From assembly GCF_009933175.1 (NCBI RefSeq), contig NZ_MAEJ01000007.1, positions 1-64,000 of the forward strand: a stretch of DNA of 64,000 nt, read 5' to 3'. Source of the DNA: Candidatus Enterococcus huntleyi (GTDB lineage: Bacteria; Bacillota; Bacilli; Lactobacillales; Enterococcaceae). Of the stretch, positions 49,014 to 58,169 are shown one piece after another. Made by a program: the position numbers and the translations under genes. Within the stretch, counting starts at the first letter, position 1. Every line of letters starts with the position of its first letter. Below the pieces are notes generated by a model that had not been told where the DNA came from, did not search any database, and saw only the letters and a list, made by a program, of their open reading frames with translations.

Positions 49014-50073
49014 GTTGTTCTCCTTTAATCTTCTGCACTATTGTTTTATAGGACTCCAGCGTTTTAAGTAACTCTTTTTCCGTCGGTAGCCGATGTTCCT
49101 TTATTATACCGATTTTTTCTAAAACCACTATCTTTTTGCTTTTTTTTCCCAGCAAAAGCACTTGTTCTACATAAGTACTCGTTAAGAAATCATTTGGCAA
49201 GGCAATAGGAAATCCTAGATAATCTAACCAAATTAAAAAGTTTTGATAATTAAACTGAATGGACTCAATTTCATCATTCCATTTTAAATGAAGCAAGATT
49301 CCTAGTAAACGTTTCATATGATCAGACAATAAATGCCCTGCTGATAACTGATAAAAAGCTTGCTCAAATAGCTGTCCATAAGTTTCAATAGACTCGCTAT
49401 CTGCTTCATAATAGTTAAGTAGTGACTCAATTAACCCATTAAAAGATTGACGCATCAGCTTCTTTTGATTAGGGTAGTTTTTATATAATAATTTCAGAAA
49501 TTCATGATCACGAACAATCCCACACTGTAGGAACCACAATAAATCCACCATTTTCCCTTCAGATTGATTATTTGTTAAGGTTTGATCAAAAATAACTTGG
49601 CTCGCCAAACCAGGTAACGCCATAACTTCTTGATAATTAGCTTTTTCAATTGTATTTGAGAGAGTCAATGCCTTCGCCAAAGACCTGATAGAAACAGGTA
49701 AACACCATAATTCCCCTGATAAAACAGATACTTTTTGGAAAAATCCGGTTAGCTTCATGACTCCTTCATTACCAAAAGCCACAAACAAGTACGACATTTC
49801 TTGTGAGAATTTTGCCGTAAAATTTAATAAAGCCGTTAACTCATCTAAATTATTACAATGGGCACTATTTGTACAAATGTACCAATCTACATCAGAATAG
49901 TTAGAAAAAAGTTGTCCTAATTTTTGGGAAAAACGATCGTAGTAGCGTTGATTCGTCACAATGATTACCCGTTTATTCGTCACAGGCGTTTGCTGTAGCT
50001 GTGAGGCGAACATTTCACCATAAACTACTCGACATTGGTACTCATGTTTTTTATAGACGCGCTCCACTATCAT
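49000..50073 (-). CDS. Degenerate 3-dehydroquinate-synthase-like protein
   Basis: A 357-residue protein that I match by pattern to AroB. KRVIIVTNQRYYDRF resembles the start of the Rossmann half, FVAFGNEGVMKLTGFF corresponds to the GGGVVGDLAGF loop, CLPVSIRSLAKALTLS to the PTTLLAxxDSSVGGK segment, and DLLWFLQCGIVRDHEFLKLL to the AEVIKHGLIxDxEF helix. The glycine-rich loop, the DSSVGGK residues and the metal-binding Glu are all changed, so it should not be catalytic. It lies between hup and ypiA, close to where aroB stands in B. subtilis. It overlaps ypiA by 14 bp and is intact, which suggests a retained non-enzymatic use. Confidence 0.7.
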   Translation of the reverse strand: MIVERVYKKHEYQCRVVYGEMFASQLQQTPVTNKRVIIVTNQRYYDRFSQKLGQLFSNYSDVDWYICTNSAHCNNLDELTALLNFTAKFSQEMSYLFVAFGNEGVMKLTGFFQKVSVLSGELWCLPVSIRSLAKALTLSNTIEKANYQEVMALPGLASQVIFDQTLTNNQSEGKMVDLLWFLQCGIVRDHEFLKLLYKNYPNQKKLMRQSFNGLIESLLNYYEADSESIETYGQLFEQAFYQLSAGHLLSDHMKRLLGILLHLKWNDEIESIQFNYQNFLIWLDYLGFPIALPNDFLTSTYVEQVLLLGKKSKKIVVLEKIGIIKEHRLPTEKELLKTLESYKTIVQKIKGEQHENI

Positions 50074-50412
50074 CCCCCCTTTTCTTTTATTCTACCATTA
50101 ATTCGCGAATATATATAAGAAATCACATGCAAAAAGAACAGAATCCAAAAACATTCGTTATATTTTTGATTGTTTTCAAGTGATTAATAACCAAAAACCA
50201 CTCGACACCAAGCAAAATACACCTTACATACCTGAAAAAATCCGTAGCTGTTAACCATTCCCATCGTGAATCAGAACAACTGTCGACACAACAACAAAGA
50301 ACCCTCTGCCTCAATCGGCAAACAGCTAGAATTTCTGCTCCTTCGTGCCTTTTTTAAAATAACGCAAAAAAACGCCTATAGCCCTAGAGCCATAAGCGTT
50401 TTATTAGACGTT
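50074..50412. other. Intergenic region upstream of the AroB-like gene
   Basis: 339 bases that hold the hup terminator at 50364-50400 and presumably the promoter of the AroB-like gene. No open frame with a good start was seen. Confidence 0.55.
50364..50400 (-). terminator. Terminator after hup
   Basis: On the minus strand AACGCTTATGGC pairs with GGCTATAGGCGTT, with wobble pairs, followed by seven T. Confidence 0.9.
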
Positions 50413-50688
50413 TTATTTAACTGCGTCTTTAAGAGCTTTACCTGGTTTAAATGCAGGTACTTTGCTAGCTGGGATTTCGATTTCTGCACCAGTTTGTGGG
50501 TTGCGTCCTTTACGAGCCGCACGCTCACGTACTTCGAAGTTACCAAAACCGATCAATTGAACTTTTTCACCGTTAGCTAAAGCTTCTTGAATAGTTGAAA
50601 ATACAGCGTCTACAGCTGCAGTTGCGTCTTTTTTAGTTAAATCAGTAGCTGAAGCAACTTTTTCGATTAATTCTGCTTTGTTTGCCAT
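50413..50688 (-). CDS. hup: HU DNA-binding protein
   Basis: A 91-residue nucleoid protein that bends DNA as a dimer. The whole chain matches the HU family: [22 protein letters not shown] at the N-terminus, [21 protein letters not shown] forming the beta-arm start with its Pro at the tip, and the C-terminal [17 protein letters not shown] precedes ATG. It has its own promoter and terminator, which fits a highly expressed single gene. Confidence 0.98.
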   Translation of the reverse strand: MANKAELIEKVASATDLTKKDATAAVDAVFSTIQEALANGEKVQLIGFGNFEVRERAARKGRNPQTGAEIEIPASKVPAFKPGKALKDAVK

Positions 50689-50744
50689 GGAATGGATTCA
50701 CCTCCTCAGAAAGAGATTTTGATGTATACACATCTTAATTCAGA

Positions 50745-50796
50745 TATTCTTGAGTGGTCCAAGAATAAATGATAAATATTGATTTGGTTCAATATT
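50745..50796 (-). other. Two adjacent stem-loops in the hup 5' leader
   Basis: AATATTGA/TCAATATT (50796-50775, six-base loop) lies directly at the predicted transcript start. TATTCTTG/CAAGAATA (50767-50745, seven-base loop) follows. Both are perfect 8-bp stems upstream of the hup ribosome site. Confidence 0.65.
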
Positions 50797-50804
50797 CTTT
50801 AATC

Positions 50805-50833
50805 AAGATATCATAAGAACATTGTAATAGCAA
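50805..50833 (-). promoter_or_regulatory. Promoter of hup
   Basis: On the minus strand TTGCTA (50833-50828) and TATCTT (50810-50805) are 17 bp apart, giving a start near 50798 and a leader of about 110 nt. Confidence 0.65.
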
Positions 50834-50932
50834 GGTTTTTACGCCTTTTTGAGAAGTTTTTTTGTTTTTATTTAGATTTTATTCCTTTTAATAAAATTTC
50901 TTTGTAAAAACAGCATCGATATGGTAAAATGC

Positions 50933-52243
50933 CTATTTTCTGCGACGTGGAATGACCCGAATTGGCGTCCCTTCAAACGTGAAAGCTTTCCTAATCTGGT
51001 TCTCTAAGAAACGTTCATAAGAAAAATGCATTAATTCCTCTTCGTTAACAAAAATAACGAAGGTTGGCGGTTTTACCGCAACTTGTGTTGCATAAAAAAT
51101 CTTCAAGCGTTTGCCTTTATCAGTCGGTGTTGGATTAATCGCTACTGCATCCATGATAACATCATTCAAGATAGCCGAAGAAATTCGTAAGTTTTGATTT
51201 ACACTTACCTCTTTGATCATCTCTGGTAGCTTGTTCAAGCGTTGTTTCGTTACCGCTGAAACGAAGATAATCGGTGCATAATCCAAATAACGGAACTCTT
51301 CACGTACTTCCAATTCAAAATCACGGAGAGTATTGGTTTCTTTTTCCACCAAATCCCATTTGTTAACAACAATAATCACACCACGGCCCGCCTCATGGGC
51401 ATATCCCGCGACACGCTTGTCTTGTTCACGAATACCTTCATCGGCATTTAAGACCATTAATACGACATCTGAGCGGTCAATTGCACGCATCGCACGCATC
51501 ACGCTATATTTCTCTGTGTTTTCATAGACTTTTCCGCGTTTTCTCATACCAGCCGTATCGATCATTAAGAATTTTTGGCCTGCTTCATCAGTAAAACGAG
51601 TATCCACAGCATCTCTAGTGGTTCCTTCAATCTCCGAAACAATCACTCGATCCTCACCTAAAATTGCATTGATCAAAGAAGATTTCCCAACATTTGGGCG
51701 TCCAATCAAACTAAATTTGATAGTGTCTTCATCTTCATCTTCTGCTTCAGTTGAAAAATGTTTAATTGCTTCATCCAAAAGATCCCCAATACCCAATCCA
51801 TGACTTCCAGAAATAGGGTATGGATCGCCTAGTCCAAGCGAATAAAATTCATAAATATCATTACGCATCTCTGGATTATCGACTTTATTTACCGCTAGAA
51901 TCACGGGCTTATTACTACGATATAAGATTCGGGCAACTAATTCATCTGCATCCGTAATCCCTTCACGTCCACTACCCACAAAAATAATTACATCTGCTTC
52001 TTCAATCGCAATCTCGGCTTGGTGCTTAATCTGTTCCATAAACGGCTCATCACCTAGGTCAATCCCACCAGTATCAATAATACTGAATTCGCGGCCTAAC
52101 CACTCACCTTTTGCATAAATCCGGTCCCGTGTAACCCCCGGAGTATCTTCAACAATTGATATGCGCTCGCCGGCAATTCGATTAAATATCGTCGATTTAC
52201 CTACATTTGGGCGCCCAACAATTGCAATAGTTGGATTTGCCAT
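50933..52243 (-). CDS. der: Der (EngA), double-GTPase ribosome assembly factor
   Basis: A 436-residue protein with two GTPase domains in tandem: [19 protein letters not shown] and NKVD in the first, [21 protein letters not shown] and NKWD in the second, then a C-terminal KH-like domain. ATG 52243 ([10 protein letters not shown]) follows AAGGAGG. The longer frame of 30 codons upstream is not part of the protein. It matures the 50S subunit. Confidence 0.97.
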   Translation of the reverse strand: MANPTIAIVGRPNVGKSTIFNRIAGERISIVEDTPGVTRDRIYAKGEWLGREFSIIDTGGIDLGDEPFMEQIKHQAEIAIEEADVIIFVGSGREGITDADELVARILYRSNKPVILAVNKVDNPEMRNDIYEFYSLGLGDPYPISGSHGLGIGDLLDEAIKHFSTEAEDEDEDTIKFSLIGRPNVGKSSLINAILGEDRVIVSEIEGTTRDAVDTRFTDEAGQKFLMIDTAGMRKRGKVYENTEKYSVMRAMRAIDRSDVVLMVLNADEGIREQDKRVAGYAHEAGRGVIIVVNKWDLVEKETNTLRDFELEVREEFRYLDYAPIIFVSAVTKQRLNKLPEMIKEVSVNQNLRISSAILNDVIMDAVAINPTPTDKGKRLKIFYATQVAVKPPTFVIFVNEEELMHFSYERFLENQIRKAFTFEGTPIRVIPRRRK

Positions 52244-52413
52244 CTTTTTTTGTCCTCCTTGACAGTTCTCAATCTTACTTAGTTTAACGAATGAACCGCG
52301 AAGTTGCAAGCTTAGTTTACCGATTCTTTTCACTTATAGCCATAAAATTAAAGAAATTAGCACTATTTGAACCGCAACATTTGCCTAACACAAGGCTCAT
52401 TTTTTTATGGAGC

Positions 52414-52447
52414 AAAAAAACTGAGCTACATACTTATGCAACTCAGT
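52414..52447 (-). terminator. Terminator after rpsA
   Basis: On the minus strand ACTGAGTTGCAT pairs with ATGTAGCTCAGT, followed by seven T. Confidence 0.88.
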
Positions 52448-52491
52448 CCTCATATTTATTTAGCAGATACTCGACTGAAAATTAAGCACGC

Positions 52492-53712
52492 TTATTCTTC
52501 AGTATCTTCGATTTCCCCTTTTAAAGCATCGCCTAGAATATCACCCATGGTAAAGCCAGTTGATTCTTCTGGCATTTCATAGTCTTCAACTTCTTTAGGA
52601 CTTGCTTCTGTTTCAGGTTTTTCTTCTAACGCTTTAATACTTAAAGCCACCCGATGTTCCGCTGGATTCACTTCAAGAACTTTCACTTTGACTGCTTCAC
52701 CCTCTTGTAATACTTCATGAGGTGTTGCAATGTGTTTGTGAGAAATTTGCGAGATATGGACTAATCCTTCTACACCAGGGAAAATTTCTACGAAGGCACC
52801 AAAGCTAGTCAGACGTTTAACCACGCCATCTAGAACTTCACCGACTGGCGCTTTTTCTTCGATTTCTGACCAAGGTCCAGGCAATGTTTCTTTAATTGAT
52901 AGTGATACACGTTCTTGCTCTGGGCTAATAGAAAGAACTTTTACTTTCACTTCATCACCCACGCTTAAGACATCACTCGGTTTAGCAACATGTTTATGCG
53001 CAATTTCAGAGACATGTACAAGTCCATCAATTCCACCTAAATCAATAAATGCTCCGAAATCAGTCAATCGAGCAACTTTTCCTTCAACGGTATCGCCCTC
53101 ATGGATATTTTCTAAGACTTCTTTTTTCTTCACTTCTTTTTCGCCTTCAACTACGGCTTTGTGGGAAAGGATTAAACGATTTTCTGACGGTTCGATCTCA
53201 ATAATTTTAAAAGCAAGAGTTTTGCCTTTATATTCTTCGAAATCAGCCACAAAATGATCTTCTACCATTGAAGCTGGAACAAACCCACGGACACCGACAT
53301 CAACGACCAAACCACCTTTTACAACGTTTGTAACAGGCGCTTCAATAATTTTGCCTGATTTGAAATTCTCTTCAATTTCTTCCCAGACTTTTTTCGCATC
53401 AAGACGGCGTTTAGAAAGCAGATAGCTTCCATTTTCTTTGTCTTTACCGATTGAAGTAATGACAACTAAGTCTAAAATGTCGCCAACTTTTACTACTTCA
53501 TTGATATCATCCACTGGCAAAGTAGATAATTCTTTTGCAGGAACTACCCCTTCTACGCCGGTTCCTTCGATACCAACAACCGCTTGTTTATCTTCGATCG
53601 CAAGCACTTCTCCTCTAACCACATCTCCGACATTTACTTCTTGGACGCTATTAATAGCAGCTTCCATTGATTCATTGCCATTTTCCACTTGATTTTGATC
53701 AAATTCTGTCAT
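52492..53712 (-). CDS. rpsA: S1-domain protein, RpsA-like (YpfD)
   Basis: A 406-residue RNA-binding protein with four S1 domains (about residues 22-93, 108-176, 194-266 and 278-350), each with the GxVxxxxxFGAFV-like pattern, for example RLTDFGAFIDLGGIDGLVHVSEIAH and RLTSFGAFVEIFPGVEGLVHISQ. Low-GC Gram-positive members have four rather than six domains. ATG 53712 (MTEFDQNQ) follows AGGAGG. The C-terminus is acidic. Confidence 0.93.
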   Translation of the reverse strand: MTEFDQNQVENGNESMEAAINSVQEVNVGDVVRGEVLAIEDKQAVVGIEGTGVEGVVPAKELSTLPVDDINEVVKVGDILDLVVITSIGKDKENGSYLLSKRRLDAKKVWEEIEENFKSGKIIEAPVTNVVKGGLVVDVGVRGFVPASMVEDHFVADFEEYKGKTLAFKIIEIEPSENRLILSHKAVVEGEKEVKKKEVLENIHEGDTVEGKVARLTDFGAFIDLGGIDGLVHVSEIAHKHVAKPSDVLSVGDEVKVKVLSISPEQERVSLSIKETLPGPWSEIEEKAPVGEVLDGVVKRLTSFGAFVEIFPGVEGLVHISQISHKHIATPHEVLQEGEAVKVKVLEVNPAEHRVALSIKALEEKPETEASPKEVEDYEMPEESTGFTMGDILGDALKGEIEDTEE

Positions 53713-53840
53713 GACGTATGTCCTCCTAACCAACATTTGATTCTAAACTACACTACTAATCTTGATTTTAAACGATACTTGAAAAAAAATAAAGCGATTT
53801 CCATCTTTTTTTCAAAAAAACCTGATATCCGATTATAATT

Positions 53841-53879
53841 GGAAAAAAAAAGAAAATTCACAAGTTTTCTTGTAAATTC
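53841..53879 (-). terminator. Terminator after cmk
   Basis: On the minus strand GAATTTACAAG pairs with CTTGTGAATTTTC around four A, followed by a run of nine T. Confidence 0.88.
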
Positions 53880-53891
53880 TCTGTATCTTTC

Positions 53892-54566
53892 CTATAAATA
53901 ACCTTTATCTTTAATCACTTGTCGAATGGCTTCAACAACTTGTTCAATTGATAGGCCTGTCGTATCAATTCGCACCGCATCTTCTGCTTGAACAAGCGGG
54001 GATGCTTTACGTGTGGAGTCAATATGATCTCTGTGTTGAATTTCTTTTTGAAGCGTCTCAAAATCTGTAGAAATTCCTTTTTCGATATTTTCTTTGTAGC
54101 GACGTTCTGCTCGTTCCGCCACACTAGCTACTAAGAAAATCTTCACCTCAGCCTTAGGAAGTACTGCTGTTCCGATATCTCTACCGTCCATCACCACGCC
54201 TCCATTTTCAGCAATTTTCTGCTGGCGAGCGACCATTTCTTTTCTAACTTGCGCATGTGCCGCAACTTCTGAAACCGCATTGGTCACTTCAGGTTGTCGG
54301 ATGGCTTCGGTTACTTCTTTGGAATCAACAAATACTAGCTGCCCATTCTCTGTCTGTTTAAATGAAATCGGGTAAGTTTTTATCAAATCAACTAAGCCTG
54401 CTTCATCTGTCAATTGGACATTATGAGTAATCGCTAAGTAAGTCAGTGAGCGGTACATCGCCCCTGTATCGGTATAAATAAATTGGAATTCTTTAGCAAG
54501 AAGCTTTGCGACGGTACTTTTCCCCGATGATGCAGGACCATCAATTGCTAGACTAATATTTTTCAC
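53892..54566 (-). CDS. cmk: Cytidylate kinase
   Basis: A 224-residue enzyme that phosphorylates CMP and dCMP. The P-loop is [17 protein letters not shown] near the N-terminus, followed by [27 protein letters not shown] and the Arg-rich lid [15 protein letters not shown] favour GTG 54566 ([10 protein letters not shown]), which has AAAGGA 9 bp upstream and gives the usual length; the ATG seven codons earlier has no ribosome site. Confidence 0.93.
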   Translation of the reverse strand: MKNISLAIDGPASSGKSTVAKLLAKEFQFIYTDTGAMYRSLTYLAITHNVQLTDEAGLVDLIKTYPISFKQTENGQLVFVDSKEVTEAIRQPEVTNAVSEVAAHAQVRKEMVARQQKIAENGGVVMDGRDIGTAVLPKAEVKIFLVASVAERAERRYKENIEKGISTDFETLQKEIQHRDHIDSTRKASPLVQAEDAVRIDTTGLSIEQVVEAIRQVIKDKGYL

Positions 54567-54639
54567 TGTCGGACATCCTTTACTCATTTTTTCAAAAATT
54601 TATTCTAGGTGACTATTAGGCACCCTAACTTCAATTTTA

Positions 54640-54680
54640 GAGACTGGGTATCAGTCAGTTTGACTAACCTCCCAGCCTCT
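54640..54680 (-). terminator. Terminator-like hairpin after the LysM gene
   Basis: GAGGCTGGGAGGTTAGTC pairs with an almost complementary arm across a 4-base loop. The T run that follows is weak. Confidence 0.55.
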
Positions 54681-54688
54681 CATCTGCT

Positions 54689-55318
54689 TTATTTAATTCG
54701 AATAGAATCGCCAGGTGACAAGAAGAAATTCTCTGGGCTCATCCCATTTAATTCATAAATAGTCTCCACTGAAACCCCTGTCCGACTAGCAATTTGGTTA
54801 GGACCTTCGCCGGCTTGAACCGTCGTATACTCTTCACCCGCAGCTGTTTGATTCCCAGCATTTTGATTCGCATTTTGGTTCGTGTTTTGGTCTGCATTTT
54901 GATTTGCGTTCTGATCACCATTTTGGTCTGCGTTTTGATTCGCATCCGCATTTCCGTTAGCTGCATTGTCAGCTGCCGAAGACGAACTTGATGAGTCAGT
55001 AGTTGACGAGCTGACTGTACTACTACTTGTCGTAGAAGACTCTTTTGTTTGACTACTCATTTTTGAAGAAGTCGTTGTCGTCGCCGTCTGTGTATTAGGT
55101 GTTGTCTTGTTATCATTCACCCACCAAACATAAAAACCTGTTGGAATGGCAGCAATTAAGAAAAGAAGAATAACTAACATAGTTAAAAACATCGTGTTGC
55201 CTTTTTTCCCTCTTCTTTGCTCACTACGTGAAGTATTTTGATCATATTCAGTATCGTAAATGGATTGTTCCCACGGTTCATTTGCTGTTTTCGTTTTTTT
55301 CTTATTGTCTCTACTCAC
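54689..55318 (-). CDS. LysM-domain membrane protein (YpbE-like) with Asn/Gln-rich linker
   Basis: A 209-residue protein: a charged cytoplasmic N-terminus, one membrane helix (about residues 43-67), a Ser/Thr-rich stretch (about 76-115), a tandem linker of about 40 residues built from units such as NQNADQNG and NQNANQNA, and a C-terminal LysM domain (about 163-208; YTTVQAGEGPNQIASRTGV). The LysM should bind peptidoglycan, and the linker could span the wall. It sits between recQ and cmk, the position of ypbE in B. subtilis. Confidence 0.9.
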   Translation of the reverse strand: MSRDNKKKTKTANEPWEQSIYDTEYDQNTSRSEQRRGKKGNTMFLTMLVILLFLIAAIPTGFYVWWVNDNKTTPNTQTATTTTSSKMSSQTKESSTTSSSTVSSSTTDSSSSSSAADNAANGNADANQNADQNGDQNANQNADQNTNQNANQNAGNQTAAGEEYTTVQAGEGPNQIASRTGVSVETIYELNGMSPENFFLSPGDSIRIK

Positions 55319-55387
55319 TGTAAAATTCCCTCCTAATCACTGTCGTGTGCTATTATACCACAGGACTTCAACCTGTGTCCTCAAAAA

Positions 55388-56809
55388 TCAGTCAGTTTTT
55401 TTTTCTTTAAATAATCTTAGTAAAAGAGTCTCCCAGTCTACTTGCTTGACCCTTGTCGACAACTCGAATTCTTTCTCGTCATCCGGTCTCTTTAAATAAC
55501 GGGCGCCATCTAGATCACAACAAGTCGCTGGTTTCCTTGTCAGCTTTTCTGCAAAATAATTTAGCAAGTACGCTCGACGGCAACTCGCTGTCTGAATATA
55601 TCCAAGCATCTTTTGTAACTGCTCCGATCGCTGAACTTGACGCTCGTTTATGCGGGCCAGCACTTGGCTTTTATTCTCTGTTTCTTTAATCTCAGCTAAC
55701 CATTTCTGTTGAATTTCTGAAAGGAATTCTTCAGAACCACCCGCATTCTGCAAATATACTTCTAGTCCTTGACGCTCTTCTCGAGTCATCTGATGGAAAA
55801 AATGATGAATCCGTTCATCCCCTTCTTGATACAATAGGATAGCCTGACTGTCTCTTTGGTCTCTTCCTGCACGGCCAATTTCTTGGACATAATTTTCTAA
55901 ACTATCAGGTAAATCATAATGAATAACAAAGCGAATATCGGATTTATCGATTCCCATACCAAAAGCATTAGTTGCAATTAAGATACTCAATTTATTTTCT
56001 GAAAACTGCTGCTGTAATTGTCTACGTTGAGAAGACGTCAAGCCACCATGGTAAAAGCCAACTGAAAAGTCCGTCTTTATTTCTTGATACAGTTGTTCGA
56101 CCTGTTTTCGTGTCGCACAATAAATCAGGCCACTCCCACTCATTTGAGGAAGGAGTTTTCGCAAGCTAGCTAACTTTTCTTCGGTCTGTTCGACAAATAA
56201 AGCAATATTCTCACGATTAACTGATTCGGCAACCACTTGAGGCGCCGTTTCAAATAGCACCTGACACATATCTTCTCTCACCTTTGGAGTAGCAGTAGCA
56301 GTCAAAGCTAATGTTGTAGGTTGCTTAAGTTGTCTACGGACGTCTCCCAAACGTCGATATTCCGGACGAAAATCAACGCCCCATTGAGAAACACAATGGG
56401 CCTCATCAATCACAAACAAAGCAATCTCAGCCGATTGTAAAGCAAGGATAGTCTCACTCTGAACAAGCATTTCCGGACTAAAAAAAATAAACTTGTAGCT
56501 AGAAATTCTGGCTAATACATAGTTTTTTTCTTCTCTACTTAATAAACTATTACATGCAATGGCTCGCTTTTCACCATTTTTTTGCAACTGACTAACTTGA
56601 TCTTCCATCAGAGAAATCAACGGCGAGACGATGACGACTAGCCCTTCTTTTAAATAGCCCGTTAGCTGATAACAAAGACTTTTTCCGGTGCCTGTGGGTA
56701 AGATTGCTAAGGTTGATTGATTGCTTAATAGATTAGCAATAATTTGTTTTTGGCCAAAACGAAAATTTGTGTAACCAAAGTAGTGATGAAGTGCCTCTTC
56801 TAATTGCAT
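55388..56809 (-). CDS. RecQ-family ATP-dependent DNA helicase (RecS-like, short)
   Basis: A 473-residue superfamily 2 helicase. Visible motifs are ILPTGTGKSLCYQL (Walker A), VIDEAHCVSQWG (DEAH box with the RecQ aromatic loop), ALTATATPKVRED, ATNAFGMGIDKSDIRFVIHYDLP and QEIGRAGRDQRDS (motif VI). The zinc-binding Cys set is CRRAYLLNYF...CCDLD. It ends before the winged-helix and HRDC regions of full RecQ, as in the RecS proteins. It overlaps the upstream ypbB-like gene by 10 bp. Confidence 0.92.
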   Translation of the reverse strand: MQLEEALHHYFGYTNFRFGQKQIIANLLSNQSTLAILPTGTGKSLCYQLTGYLKEGLVVIVSPLISLMEDQVSQLQKNGEKRAIACNSLLSREEKNYVLARISSYKFIFFSPEMLVQSETILALQSAEIALFVIDEAHCVSQWGVDFRPEYRRLGDVRRQLKQPTTLALTATATPKVREDMCQVLFETAPQVVAESVNRENIALFVEQTEEKLASLRKLLPQMSGSGLIYCATRKQVEQLYQEIKTDFSVGFYHGGLTSSQRRQLQQQFSENKLSILIATNAFGMGIDKSDIRFVIHYDLPDSLENYVQEIGRAGRDQRDSQAILLYQEGDERIHHFFHQMTREERQGLEVYLQNAGGSEEFLSEIQQKWLAEIKETENKSQVLARINERQVQRSEQLQKMLGYIQTASCRRAYLLNYFAEKLTRKPATCCDLDGARYLKRPDDEKEFELSTRVKQVDWETLLLRLFKEKKTD

Positions 56810-57825
56810 CGCCCGCTCCTTTCTCGATGGATTTTAATCTGAACCAATCGAAAGCTTTCATACGAGAGCTCAATTTGTTTAATTAATTCGCTGTATTGCC
56901 AGGTTAATACGGGACTCTTTACGTCTCGCAGAAACACCTCAATTTCTCTCGGGATAAACCAGTCAAACGGGAAATCTTCGGCACGAATAGCCCATTCAAT
57001 CAAATGATCGCTCACTGTACTTCTTTTCAGATGTCGTTGAGCCATCACTTGCTCCTTGTTTGCGCCTTGAAGAAATAGCTGCTGCGTTTTCTGAGCACTC
57101 AGGTTATGATTTTGCAGCAAACTCTCTTGAACCAACAGATACAACTTTGACTGAGGTAGCTCTTCTAGTCGCCGCAAGAACCCATGAATTGCATTGTCTT
57201 CATATAGCTGGTTATCTGGTGACTGCTGCCACTCTTCAGGCAACAGCTGATACTCGACTGCGCCAGCAACTTCTTTCCCTGAAAATTGATTAGCTAAAAA
57301 GTTTGCTTGATGTATTGGTAACTTTTGAAAAACAAATGTCAATTCTTCTTTCAGCTGAAGAGCAAGTGTTGCTTTTTCTTGTGACCTAAGCCATTTTTTT
57401 AATTGATTGGTATAATATGGGCTGTTTTCAAGCGGTCGATAACTCTTATCTTGATAGCTGAGGTACGAAACCACTTGAATCGCAAACTTTATCAAGCGCC
57501 AACTCGTCTGCCCGGTCTTTCCATATGAAAAATAATCAATCTCCGGAAACTTTACCGACTGTCGTGCCAACGCAAATTGCCCTTCATTCGTTAACTGATA
57601 GTCTCCATCACTTTCTTCAAGAAAGCCTTTTTTACAAGCATTTTGCAAAATCTGAAAAAATGCGGACTCCGTTAAAATAGGAAAAGCACCAAAATACGGA
57701 AGAACTTGATGAAAAAAACCATATACCAACACTGAAGTAGTTCTTTTACCACGCAGCAAATGATATAAAGTTGTGCCTTTCATCTTGTTTCCTTCTTTAA
57801 AGAAGGATAGAATTAATTCATTCAT
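56800..57825 (-). CDS. YpbB-like helix-turn-helix protein linked to RecQ
   Basis: A 341-residue protein. A C-terminal region (about 255-300; GANKEQVMAQRHLKRSTVSDHLIEWAIR) is the helix-turn-helix found at the end of some RecQ-type helicases, and the gene is always next to recS. The N-terminal part is helical. It may be a partner or a detached part of the helicase. Either the first ATG after AAGGAG or the ATG 14 codons later after GAAGGA could be used. Confidence 0.8.
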   Translation of the reverse strand: MNELILSFFKEGNKMKGTTLYHLLRGKRTTSVLVYGFFHQVLPYFGAFPILTESAFFQILQNACKKGFLEESDGDYQLTNEGQFALARQSVKFPEIDYFSYGKTGQTSWRLIKFAIQVVSYLSYQDKSYRPLENSPYYTNQLKKWLRSQEKATLALQLKEELTFVFQKLPIHQANFLANQFSGKEVAGAVEYQLLPEEWQQSPDNQLYEDNAIHGFLRRLEELPQSKLYLLVQESLLQNHNLSAQKTQQLFLQGANKEQVMAQRHLKRSTVSDHLIEWAIRAEDFPFDWFIPREIEVFLRDVKSPVLTWQYSELIKQIELSYESFRLVQIKIHRERSGRCN

Positions 57826-57864
57826 GCTTTACTATACTCCTTAATAAGATAGGGTTGACTATTT

Positions 57865-58077
57865 ATGAAAAATTGCCAAATCATTCCGGAACGATGTATT
57901 GCTTGCGGGATTTGTGAGCTATTGGCTCCTGCTGTATTTGACTATGATGATGAAGGAATTGTTCGCTTTGTAGAAGAACCGAATGCAACGCATCAATTTA
58001 TTCCTGAAGCCGAAGAATCAGCGGTCCTTGAAGCCTATCGAAAATGCCCCGTTCGTGCTATTCTCATAGAAAAATAA
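57865..58077 (+). CDS. fer: 4Fe-4S ferredoxin
   Basis: A 70-residue electron carrier with a single 4Fe-4S cluster. The ligands are the three cysteines of CIACGIC (about residues 12-18) and the Cys of KCPVRAI near the C-terminus. It is divergent from ypbB, as in B. subtilis, where fer precedes ypbB. The ribosome site, AGGG, is weak. Confidence 0.93.
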   Translation: MKNCQIIPERCIACGICELLAPAVFDYDDEGIVRFVEEPNATHQFIPEAEESAVLEAYRKCPVRAILIEK

Positions 58078-58116
58078 GGACTATTCCCAAAATATTTAGT
58101 TTTTATTTTTGTAATT

Positions 58117-58160
58117 AGAGGTTATGACATCCGTCTTCTTGACCAATGTCATAACCTCTT
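58117..58160. terminator. Bidirectional terminator between ferredoxin and pepV
   Basis: A perfect 13-bp stem, GAGGTTATGACAT and its complement, with T-rich flanks. Confidence 0.9.
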
Positions 58161-58169
58161 TTAACTATT

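Noticed and set aside
54748-54966. 72-codon minus-strand frame within the LysM gene repeats
   Set aside because: The repetitive Lys/Thr/Gln translation comes from reading the tandem repeat in another frame.
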